From Colwellia sp. MB3u-41 (lineage in GTDB: Bacteria > Pseudomonadota > Gammaproteobacteria > Enterobacterales > Alteromonadaceae): a stretch of DNA of 64,000 nt. The notes under the pieces were generated by a model. The model was not told the DNA's origin, made no database searches, and worked only from the letters and a program-made list of their open reading frames with translations. Position 1 is the first letter of the stretch. Every line of letters begins with the position of its first letter. Below are positions 1-6,960 of this stretch, one piece after another. Location of the stretch: contig NZ_JACGUT010000010.1 in assembly GCF_014076845.1 (NCBI RefSeq), forward strand, positions 1 to 64,000, read 5' to 3'. The position numbers and the translations under genes are program-made.

Positions 1-98
1 TTATCAACCCAGTAGCGATGGACGAAGGTTTACGCTTCGCTATCCGTGAAGGTGGTCGTACAGTTGGTGCTGGTGTTGTATCTAAAATCATTGACTAG
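1..98 (+). CDS. tuf: Elongation factor Tu, C-terminal end (partial)
   Basis: Only the last 31 codons are inside the window; the reading frame starts at base 3 and ends with TAG at 96-98. The peptide runs [20 protein letters not shown] and then [11 protein letters not shown], which is the conserved end of domain 3 of EF-Tu, the GTPase that brings aminoacyl-tRNA to the ribosome. Gammaproteobacteria often carry two tuf genes (one after fusA, one by the tRNA/secE cluster); which copy this is cannot be told from the fragment. Three terminators follow immediately. Confidence 0.95.
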   Translation, partial: INPVAMDEGLRFAIREGGRTVGAGVVSKIID

Positions 99-130
99 TT
101 CCTGATTTTAGTTCTCACGAGAACTCAAGA

Positions 131-154
131 AAAGACGCTTAGGCGTCTTTTTTT
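131..154 (+). terminator. Rho-independent terminator of tuf, copy 1
   Basis: AAAGACGC (131-138), loop TTAG, GCGTCTTT (143-150) followed by a run of T to 154. Perfect 8-bp stem, 33 bases after the tuf stop codon. Confidence 0.93.
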
Positions 155-269
155 ATCTCTAAATTTTAGCAAAACAGTCAACGTTACTAACACAGAGCAG
201 GTGTTGTATCGCTGTACCTAAAAGAGGCATTGTATGATTGCTGATTTTAGTGCTCACGAGAATTCAAGA

Positions 270-293
270 AAAGACGCTTAGGCGTCTTTTTTT
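270..293 (+). terminator. Terminator copy 2 within the 139-bp repeat
   Basis: Same stem and TTAG loop as copy 1, 139 bases downstream, with seven T in the tract. It would act only on transcripts that read through copy 1. Confidence 0.85.
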
Positions 294-408
294 ATCTCTA
301 AATTTTAGCAAAACAGTCAACGTTACTAACACAGAACAGGTGTTGTATCGCTGTACCTAAAAGAGGCATTGTATGATTGCTGATTTTAGTTTTCACGAGA
401 ATTCAAGA

Positions 409-431
409 AAAGACGCTTAGGCGTCTTTTTT
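409..431 (+). terminator. Terminator copy 3 within the 139-bp repeat
   Basis: Same stem and loop as copies 1 and 2; the T-tract is one base shorter. Confidence 0.85.
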
Positions 432-671
432 ATCTCTAAATTTTAGCAAAACAGTCAACGTTACTAACACAGAGCAGGTTATTTCTACAGAGTAAATATC
501 ACCGTATCTTTATAGATATGTGACTGCATATAATGATTGATATTACCAATCACCAAATGAGATTGATCACTTTTGCCACATTGCTGACCTTTCATATAAA
601 CTAAAATTTGCATTTTAAGGACGTCTTTTTGCCAAGAGCGGACTGTAGGGATTTATATTAATAATTATTTA

Positions 672-689
672 GTCAAAAGTACTTTTGAC
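672..689. promoter_or_regulatory. Perfect 18-bp palindrome in an otherwise gene-poor stretch
   Basis: GTCAAAAGTACTTTTGAC is its own reverse complement with no central gap, which fits the binding site of a dimeric regulator better than a terminator. It lies about 90 bases upstream of the small ORF at 778. The rest of 480-777 shows no convincing gene; a minus-strand open frame (825 to 673) ends inside this palindrome but has no start codon. Confidence 0.35.
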
Positions 690-777
690 CTAGTAATAAA
701 GCTTTTATCTCAGCGTCTTTAACTAGCTTTTCTAATTCACCCGATTTCTGTAGTTCCTTAATTTTACTTGATACACG

Positions 778-1011
778 ATGGCTTACTTCTTGTTTATTAT
801 CATTTATATTGTTGTTTACACTAATTCAGATTTGGCTTTACGTTTAACAGAATTCGACTGTAAAGTTGGTAAAATGAGAGGTATAAATGTATTTGAAATG
901 TTATATGCGACAAAGGGGTTTGGCGGTATATATATTCAGGCCAATTATGGTCATATTCATTTAGACAAAGAAAAAGTTGCTGAAATTATAGGGGAAAAAA
1001 TAGAACAATAA
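778..1011 (+). CDS. Small hypothetical protein, possibly a gene remnant
   Basis: An open frame of 77 codons. Residues 3-14 are strongly hydrophobic (LFIIIYIVV) and could be a membrane anchor. The remainder is mixed and protein-like, with a Gly-rich middle (KGFGGIYIQ) and a charged end (KEKVAEIIGEKIEQ). I recognise no family. There is no clear ribosome binding site before the ATG, so it may be the 3' part of a lost longer gene. It lies in the same accessory patch as the frameshifted gene at 1322, and the DNA after both genes is related (1035-1190 and 1910-2067). Confidence 0.3.
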   Translation: MAYFLFIIIYIVVYTNSDLALRLTEFDCKVGKMRGINVFEMLYATKGFGGIYIQANYGHIHLDKEKVAEIIGEKIEQ

Positions 1012-1034
1012 GAGGCAGGATCTACAGTCTTACG

Positions 1035-1190
1035 TCAGCCGCTACACTGGCTTTACCCATACAAAATATAATCCAAACTTTGTTTTTACAATTTGCACGT
1101 AATGACCGCTCAGTGGCAATAGGGAATTTTATCGAAACGTCTCAATCTCATTTTTGTTCTCAAAATTTCACTAGTTATGTCTATTTACAC
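1035..1190. repeat. Diverged direct repeat, copy A
   Basis: This stretch lines up with 1910-2067. Shared blocks include an ATACAAAA..TAATCC block near 1056 and 1934, GTGGCA.TAG near 1113 and 1990, and TCAATCTCATTTT followed by ATGTCTATT near 1142-1185 and 2019-2062. By eye about three quarters of positions agree. Each copy lies just downstream of a small gene. No coding frame spans it. Confidence 0.7.
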
Positions 1191-1321
1191 TAACTCATAA
1201 GTTGTCGAATCTGGAAAAAAATAACGATAACTTTATACGAAAAGTTTATGAATATTTGCAAAAATTTAGTTACAAGGCATAATCAATTAATCGAAAAATA
1301 CCTATTAAATAACGATGTTGT

Positions 1322-1847
1322 ATGGTTCGTAAAATTTTACTGTCTTGTTTAGGTTTGTTTCTCTTAGGCTTGTTGTCATTTAAATTTATATCAAAAGATG
1401 TGAAGTTTGTCCCTGACTCATTTGTTGTTCCTTTGGGAAAGGCAACTTCTAACTTTAGTTTTGTTAAAGTTAGTCCTCAATTTACAAAACTCGACTTTGA
1501 GGCTTTAATGTCTGCAAAGGAGTTTATTCGGGAGCAGTTAAATAGTGAGTGGCCTTCTGATGAATTTACGTTAAAGGAAAACACAGAGTCTTTAGTTGGT
1601 GATTTAACCGCATTTAATGAGAGGGAGAATTTTACTTTTCATATATTCGATGCAGAAAAAAAAATTAATAGGATGCTTTTATATCAGTCAAACATATGAT
1701 GAGGATAGTGATGCTGCTGTCTTTATATGGGTTATAAAGGAATTTTTATCTACTCCACAATTTGAAGAGATTAAGGACGATATTCACGGATGGATTTCAA
1801 CAAGTTGGCCTTTTAATAACGTAGATTATTCATTAAACAAAAGCTAA
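1322..1847 (+). pseudogene. GNAT-like acetyltransferase-fold protein, split by a frameshift in an A9 run
   Basis: The first frame (from 1322) encodes a hydrophobic N-terminus (residues 5-22, possible signal or anchor) and then soluble protein up to NFTFHIFDAEKK; it then runs into a stop at 1697. The +1 frame continues LIGCFYISQTYDEDSDAAVF and IKEFLSTPQF to WPFNNVDYSLNKS, ending at 1847. Removing one A from the A9 run at 1656-1664 joins the halves into a 174-residue protein. The joined C-terminal half (IGC-YI, then D-DAAVFIWV, then WI-WPF) resembles a GNAT-related family with signal-like N-termini. Either it is a pseudogene, a sequencing error, or RNA polymerase slippage on A9 restores some product. 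There is no clear ribosome binding site at 1322. Confidence 0.65.
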
Positions 1848-2469
1848 TAAGAAAATAAATAATAATATGTAACGGTGGCTACGTTTTGTTACTAATTTTA
1901 GCGACCGTTAATTAGCCTGTTTTTTGGGTGTTACCGATACAAAACCTAATCCGAAGTGTTGATTGTCTTTAAAACTAATGTCTCGAATGTGGCATTAGTG
2001 AATATCATAAAAATGCTTCAATCTCATTTTGTGTCTGAAAATCTCATTAGTCATGTCTATTCACGCATTATTTTCTGTGATCAACACATACTCAGATATT
2101 TGTTCTTATGGTAAAAATACCAAAACATTAAAGTTATGGCTCTATTTAACTAGAACCATAACATTAAGTCCTCTGAACCATATCAATGAAGGTCGAAATA
2201 GCTAGAAACAAAATGACCTCACTAAAAGCCCTTCAAACCCCAGTATTTTTAGTCATTGAGTTCAAAAAACAATTATCAGCCTTTTATTTGTACGAACTTC
2301 ACTCTATTGGAACTTTTAAGTGGTACTGAAAACATCAATCTCCTTATACCTGTAAAAAGGCAAATTTCATAAATTGTAACAAATACCTTTACTTTAATTC
2401 TTAACAGCAGCTTTATTATTACTTTTTTTAGATTATAGTAAACGCGAGAATATTATAGGATGAAAACCC
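1848..2469. other. Gene-free stretch before ompR
   Basis: Apart from the diverged repeat at 1910-2067 it holds an imperfect inverted repeat at 2133-2162 (GTTATGGCTC and GAACCATAAC, loop of about 10). There is no T-tract after it. The ompR promoter must lie in the last 150 bases, but I see no convincing -35/-10 pair. AGGATG at 2459-2464 is the ompR ribosome binding site. Confidence 0.6.
1910..2067. repeat. Diverged direct repeat, copy B
   Basis: Partner of 1035-1190, lying after the frameshifted GNAT-like gene. The best-conserved block is at 2016-2067. Confidence 0.7.
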
Positions 2470-3198
2470 ATGAGTAATGAAACTAAAAAAATATTAGTAG
2501 TTGATGATGATATGCGCCTTCGAGCGCTGCTAGAGCGATATTTAGTTGAACAAGGTTTTGTTGTACGTACCGCGGCAAGCTCAGAGCAAATGGATCGTTT
2601 ACTCGAGAGAGAAAACTTCCACCTGTTAGTATTAGACCTGATGTTACCCGGTGAAGACGGCTTATCTATTTGTCGTCGCTTACGCCAACAATCTAATGAT
2701 ATGCCAATTGTGATGTTAACCGCAAAAGGTGATGAAGTGGATCGTATTATTGGCTTGGAACTGGGGGCGGATGATTACATGCCTAAACCGTTTAACCCTA
2801 GAGAATTATTAGCTCGCATTAAAGCGGTCTTAAGACGAAGAGTTCAAGAGGCACCAGGTGCGCCATCACAAGAAGAAAATATTGTTTCGTTTGGCGAGTA
2901 TCAGCTAAACCTTGCAACAAGAGAAATGGTAAAAGGCGATATCAATATGCCATTAACCAGTGGTGAATTCGCTGTTTTAAAAGCACTTATTACACACCCG
3001 AGAGAGCCTCTCTCTCGTGACAAATTGATGAACTTAGCACGTGGCAGAGATTATTCAGCATTAGAGCGTAGTATTGACGTACAGGTTTCACGTTTAAGAA
3101 GAATGCTGGAAGTAGACCCCGCTAAACCTCGTTATATTCAAACCGTTTGGGGCTTAGGTTACGTTTTTGTTCCTGAGGGTAAAGATGTTGCTCAATAA
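2470..3198 (+). CDS. ompR: Osmolarity response regulator OmpR
   Basis: A 242-residue two-domain response regulator. The receiver domain (about 1-120) has the acidic pair D12/D13, phospho-acceptor D56 in LLVLDLMLPGEDG, T at LTAKG and K in YMPKPFNPREL. The C-terminal winged helix (about 140-235) has the OmpR-type ERSIDVQVSRLRRMLE and IQTVWGLGYVFVP. It is phosphorylated by the histidine kinase encoded next and in relatives controls porins and envelope genes according to osmolarity. Start supported by AGGATG eight bases upstream. Length and order (ompR-envZ) are standard. Confidence 0.96.
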   Translation: MSNETKKILVVDDDMRLRALLERYLVEQGFVVRTAASSEQMDRLLERENFHLLVLDLMLPGEDGLSICRRLRQQSNDMPIVMLTAKGDEVDRIIGLELGADDYMPKPFNPRELLARIKAVLRRRVQEAPGAPSQEENIVSFGEYQLNLATREMVKGDINMPLTSGEFAVLKALITHPREPLSRDKLMNLARGRDYSALERSIDVQVSRLRRMLEVDPAKPRYIQTVWGLGYVFVPEGKDVAQ

Positions 3199-3253
3199 TT
3201 TTAATATTGATAAACACTTCATATAACGTAATGTCAAACGATGGATGTAAGCC

Positions 3254-4543
3254 ATGAGAATATTACCACGTAGTGCTTTTGGGCAAACCGTTCTGCTGAT
3301 CGGTTTTTTACTCTTGATTAATCAAGTTGTTTCTTGGGTATCTATGGTTTATTACATCATCCAACCTAATACTCAGCTAACTAATGAGTTGTTAGCAAAA
3401 CAAGTACGGGTTGTGCTTATTGATGATGATCTGCTTAGAAAGGCATTTTCAAGATCATTTCAAGAAAAAACGGGTATTGAAGTTTATCGTGAAAGTGACG
3501 CATTATCGTCAGGGCTGGCAGAAGCTACCTATCTTGCACATCGCTCTAAAGAGATGTCAAAATTACTTGATGGCGATGCTGAACTGAGACTTACCCAAGG
3601 AGGGGAGCAATATATATTCTGGATAAGGCCTCCGCAATCACCACATTATTGGATCAGGATTCCCCTTTCAGGTCTAGAAGAAGCAAACTTTTCTCCGCTT
3701 ACTGTGGTGTTAATTTTTCTTGGCTTGCTCAGTGTTATTGGTGGCTGGTTATTTGTCAGGCAAATAAATAGCCCCTTAAAAGCACTACAAAAAGCTGCCG
3801 AAGATGTTGGTCGTGGTGAATTTCCTCAACCGTTAGCTGAACAAGGTACTACTGAAATTGTTGCGGTAACTCAAGCTTTTAATCATATGTCTCGAGGTAT
3901 AAAACAGCTTGAAGACGATCGTAACTTATTGATGGCCGGAATTTCTCATGATTTACGCACGCCATTAACCAGAATTCGCCTTGCGGCGGAGATGATGTCA
4001 ACACAAGATGAGTTTTTAAAAGAGGGTATCGAAGGCGATATTGATGATATGAACAGTATTATTGATCAGTTTATCGATTACATTCGCCATAACAGTAAAG
4101 ATAAGCCTGAGCTTTGCGATCTTAATCATTTAATTAATGATGTTATGCAAACGGAGATGATTTCTGGTCGCCAGATAAAGTTTTTGGAACAAGAGTTACC
4201 TGAAATACCGCTGCGTTTTGTCGCAATGAAAAGGGCTGTTGCCAATATTATACAAAATGCTTTACGCTACTCTGATGGTGATATTGAGATTACTACGGGA
4301 ATTTCAGATAATAAACAGTCTGTTTATTTTTGTGTGTGTGATTCCGGTCCGGGTATTCTTGAAGAAGATATAGAACGTTTATTTCAACCTTTTACTCAAG
4401 GAGATATAGCGCGAGGCACAGAAGGAAGTGGTTTAGGCTTAGCAATAATAAAGAAAATTGTGAACACTCATGGTGGGCACGTTCATTTAACTAACCGTGA
4501 AGAAGGTGGTTTGTCTGCAAAAGTTTTATTACCGATTAAGTAA
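3254..4543 (+). CDS. envZ: Osmosensor histidine kinase EnvZ
   Basis: A 429-residue inner-membrane kinase and partner of OmpR, 55 bases downstream of it. Membrane segment near residues 12-36, periplasmic part, second membrane segment near 148-168, then HAMP. The H-box is [20 protein letters not shown] with phosphorylated H232. N-box [11 protein letters not shown]1 DSGPGI and G2 [11 protein letters not shown] are intact, so it should be active as kinase and phosphatase. The gene is followed by a 51-bp repeat array and a terminator shared with convergent pckA. Confidence 0.95.
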   Translation: MRILPRSAFGQTVLLIGFLLLINQVVSWVSMVYYIIQPNTQLTNELLAKQVRVVLIDDDLLRKAFSRSFQEKTGIEVYRESDALSSGLAEATYLAHRSKEMSKLLDGDAELRLTQGGEQYIFWIRPPQSPHYWIRIPLSGLEEANFSPLTVVLIFLGLLSVIGGWLFVRQINSPLKALQKAAEDVGRGEFPQPLAEQGTTEIVAVTQAFNHMSRGIKQLEDDRNLLMAGISHDLRTPLTRIRLAAEMMSTQDEFLKEGIEGDIDDMNSIIDQFIDYIRHNSKDKPELCDLNHLINDVMQTEMISGRQIKFLEQELPEIPLRFVAMKRAVANIIQNALRYSDGDIEITTGISDNKQSVYFCVCDSGPGILEEDIERLFQPFTQGDIARGTEGSGLGLAIIKKIVNTHGGHVHLTNREEGGLSAKVLLPIK

Positions 4544-4657
4544 ATTTTATTATCGTATTACTTTTAGCTTAACCTCCTCGTTATCTCGGTAACTGTTCAT
4601 CCCTGCAGTCATGGCACCGCGTTATACCGTTGACGTGCAAGGATGCCTAAGAATGGC

Positions 4658-4822
4658 CATCCTGAACATGGTCACTCTTTCACATCCATGTGATCGTGAC
4701 ATACCGTTCATCCTGAACATGGTCACTCTTTCACATCCATGTGATCGTGACATACCGTTCATCCTGAACATGGTCACTCTTTCACATCCATGTGATCGTG
4801 ACATACCGTTCATCCTGAACAT
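4658..4822. repeat. 51-bp tandem repeat, three full copies plus 12 bases
   Basis: Units begin at 4658, 4709 and 4760, and a 12-base partial at 4811 (CATCCTGAACAT); the three full units look identical. Each contains the near-palindrome TCACATCCATGTGA nested inside GTCAC...GTGAC, so each can fold into a hairpin. Degenerate matches to the same theme lie upstream at about 4597-4657. Because 51 is a multiple of three, long repetitive open frames appear on both strands; I do not regard them as genes. It sits between the convergent ends of envZ and pckA. Confidence 0.95.
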
Positions 4823-4824
4823 AA

Positions 4825-4862
4825 AAAAGCCGCTAAACGGTAACGTTTAGCGGCTTTTTATT
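4825..4862. terminator. Bidirectional terminator between envZ and pckA
   Basis: AAAAGCCGCTAAACG (4825-4839) pairs with CGTTTAGCGGCTTTT (4844-4858), a perfect 15-bp stem with a 4-base loop; A-rich on one side and T-rich on the other, so it works for both convergent genes. Confidence 0.93.
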
Positions 4863-4875
4863 TATAACGTAAAAG

Positions 4876-6486
4876 TTATAGCTGAGGTCCGGCATCGACT
4901 AATGACTTACCATTGTCAGTATCGGTAAACTTATTAAAGTTATTAACAAAGCGTTTAGCTAAATCTACTGCTTTAATGTCCCATTCTTCTTTATCCGTAT
5001 AAGTATCGCGAGGGTCAAGTATATCACCTTCAACACCGTCAACTTTCGTTGGGATTTCTAAATTGAATAAAGGTAAAACAGTCGTTTCAGCGCTATCTAT
5101 TGAGCCATCTAAAATAGAATCAATAATTGCACGTGTGGCTTTTATTGAGATACGCTTGCCTGTGCCATTCCAGCCAGTGTTCACTAAGTAAGCTTCAGCG
5201 CCTACAGCTTGCATACGTTTGCGTAAAACTTCAGCATACTGTGTTGGGTGCAAGCTTAGGAATGCTGCACCAAAACAACTCGAAAATGTTGGGGTAGGCT
5301 TGGTAATACCACGCTCGGTTCCCGCTAGTTTTGCTGTAAAACCAGACAAGAAGTAATATTCAGTTTGGGCTGGCGTTAATTTTGAAACAGGTGGTAAAAC
5401 ACCAAAAGCGTCGGCAGTTAAGAAAATAACTTTTTTCGCATGGCCCGCACGAGAAATTGGTTTAACAATATTCTCTATGTGATCAATGGGGTATGAAACA
5501 CGCGTGTTTTCAGTTTTAGAGTTATCGTCGAAATCAATTTTACCATTTGAATCAACAGTAACATTTTCTAATAGTGCATTACGACGGATAGCATTGTATA
5601 TATCAGGTTCATTTTCTTTACTTAAATTGATTGTTTTAGCATAACAACCACCTTCAAAGTTGAAAACACCATTATCATCCCAACCATGTTCGTCATCGCC
5701 AATAAGCTGACGTTTAGGGTCAGTAGACAGTGTAGTTTTACCTGTGCCTGACAAGCCAAAAAATACCGCAACATCGCCATCTTCGCCAACGTTAGCACTA
5801 CAATGCATTGAAGCTATGCCTTTTAAAGGGAGTAGGTAGTTCATCATTGAGAACATACCTTTTTTCATTTCTCCGCCGTACCAAGTACCGCCGATTAATT
5901 GAATTTTTTCAGTTAGGTTAAAGGCAACAAAGTTCTCAGAGTTAAGCCCTTGTTCTTGCCACTTATCATTCGTTGTTTTAGCGCCATTCATTACGATGAA
6001 GTCTGGTTCGTAATCTTTTAACTCTTCATCCGAAGGGCGAATAAACATGTTTTTAACAAAGTGAGCTTGCCACGCAACCTGAGTGATAAAGCGAACTTTT
6101 AAACGGGTATCGGCATTTGCACCACAGTAGGTATCAACAACAAATAAGCGTTGCTTAGAAAGCTGAGTTGTCACTAAAGTCTTTAAATGATCCCAAGTTT
6201 CTTGCGTCATTGGTTTGTTATCATTCTTACCTTGATCAGACCACCAAACAGTATCACGACTTGTATCATCGCGAACAATGTACTTATCTTTAGGTGAACG
6301 ACCAGTAAAAATACCGGTATCGACATTAACCGCGCCAAGCTCGGTTTCTACGCCTTTATCAAAACCTGTAAGATCAGACTTTGTTTCTTCAGCAAAGAGT
6401 AACTCGTAAGAAGGATTGTAAACAACCTCGGCAACATCATTGATGCCATATACAGATAAATCAATTGAGCTTTCTAAAGAAGCCAT
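4876..6486 (-). CDS. pckA: Phosphoenolpyruvate carboxykinase (ATP)
   Basis: A 536-residue cytosolic enzyme that converts oxaloacetate and ATP to phosphoenolpyruvate, CO2 and ADP, the entry step of gluconeogenesis. Family marks: [12 protein letters not shown] near the N-terminus, the P-loop [14 protein letters not shown], metal-binding [19 protein letters not shown], and [18 protein letters not shown]. Length is normal for the ATP-dependent family. The ribosome binding site is AGGAGAG a few bases before the ATG. It is transcribed on its own, away from mrcA, from a promoter in the 470-base gap upstream. Confidence 0.97.
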   Translation of the reverse strand: MASLESSIDLSVYGINDVAEVVYNPSYELLFAEETKSDLTGFDKGVETELGAVNVDTGIFTGRSPKDKYIVRDDTSRDTVWWSDQGKNDNKPMTQETWDHLKTLVTTQLSKQRLFVVDTYCGANADTRLKVRFITQVAWQAHFVKNMFIRPSDEELKDYEPDFIVMNGAKTTNDKWQEQGLNSENFVAFNLTEKIQLIGGTWYGGEMKKGMFSMMNYLLPLKGIASMHCSANVGEDGDVAVFFGLSGTGKTTLSTDPKRQLIGDDEHGWDDNGVFNFEGGCYAKTINLSKENEPDIYNAIRRNALLENVTVDSNGKIDFDDNSKTENTRVSYPIDHIENIVKPISRAGHAKKVIFLTADAFGVLPPVSKLTPAQTEYYFLSGFTAKLAGTERGITKPTPTFSSCFGAAFLSLHPTQYAEVLRKRMQAVGAEAYLVNTGWNGTGKRISIKATRAIIDSILDGSIDSAETTVLPLFNLEIPTKVDGVEGDILDPRDTYTDKEEWDIKAVDLAKRFVNNFNKFTDTDNGKSLVDAGPQL

Positions 6487-6921
6487 AGCGAATACTCTCC
6501 TAAAAGTATGATGGTGAACATTTATTTATTAAACATGTTTGAGAACGCAATTTTAGGCGATTATTAGGCAAAACGAAAGTAAAATTTCTTTCGTTGTGAA
6601 AGTTTTCATTATAACTTTCATTTATAGTAGGGGGGAGGAGATAAATGTGAATAAATATTTAGGGATGAATATTTTATGTTATAATATTTTTTGTTGAATT
6701 TAGTTCTTTTATTACAATTGGTTAGTTGAAGTGTTGATATTTAATCGTTCTATAATAGCTTTTATATTATGCAGTTAATTTACTTAACATAAAGTAGGAT
6801 TTATTTTCATAAAAGAGATAAAAAGATCAATTAAATGTTTTGTTACGTAAGAAAATATTCGCAAATGAAAGTTATACAGCAAAATAAAAAAATTAATGCA
6901 CAATAATTACATAAATTAAGT
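6487..6921 (-). promoter_or_regulatory. pckA upstream region with two adjacent hairpins
   Basis: About 435 gene-free, very AT-rich bases between mrcA and pckA. AACGAAAG (6572-6579) pairs perfectly with CTTTCGTT (6588-6595), and GAAAGTT (6599-6605) with AACTTTC (6614-6620). Both lie 85-135 bases upstream of the pckA start, so they are in the leader or promoter and could be regulator sites or leader RNA structure. I see no known riboswitch and no unambiguous -35/-10 pair. Confidence 0.4.
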
Positions 6922-6955
6922 CAACACATTAACTATATTGCTAGGTAATGTGTTG
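6922..6955 (-). terminator. Hairpin after mrcA, probable terminator
   Basis: CAACACATTA (6922-6931) pairs perfectly with TAATGTGTTG (6946-6955), five bases after the mrcA stop. The following tract on the minus strand is only moderately T-rich, so termination strength is uncertain. Confidence 0.6.
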
Positions 6956-6960
6956 TTAAA

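Larger units (their letters stand above)
102..479 (+). repeat. Three tandem copies of a 139-bp post-tuf segment
   Basis: The motif CTGATTTTAG starts at 102, 241 and 380, a constant period of 139 bases. Copies 1 and 2 are complete and almost identical, differing at a few bases (for example GAGAAC versus GAGAAT). Copy 3 has one T fewer in its T-tract and stops matching at 480, so about 2.7 units are present. Each unit carries the same terminator hairpin plus about 90 bases of non-coding DNA. This looks like a recent local amplification of the tuf terminator region. Confidence 0.95.

Noticed and set aside
102-479. Possible CRISPR or phage-type array in the post-tuf repeats
   Set aside because: Repeats are 139 bp, directly abutting, with no unique spacers and no cas genes.
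673-825. Minus-strand 50-codon frame with a Lys/Glu-rich peptide (KIKELQKSGELEKL)
   Set aside because: No start codon, stop inside a palindrome, and it overlaps the plus-strand ORF at 778; could be a remnant but support is too thin.
1035-2067. Integron gene cassettes with attC sites
   Set aside because: The shared segments lack recognisable attC core and inverse-core sites and no integrase gene is in the window.
4611-4850. Open frames with 17-residue repeats on both strands across the 51-bp array
   Set aside because: They exist only because the repeat length is a multiple of three; no ribosome site, both strands equally open, and the array lies between convergent genes.
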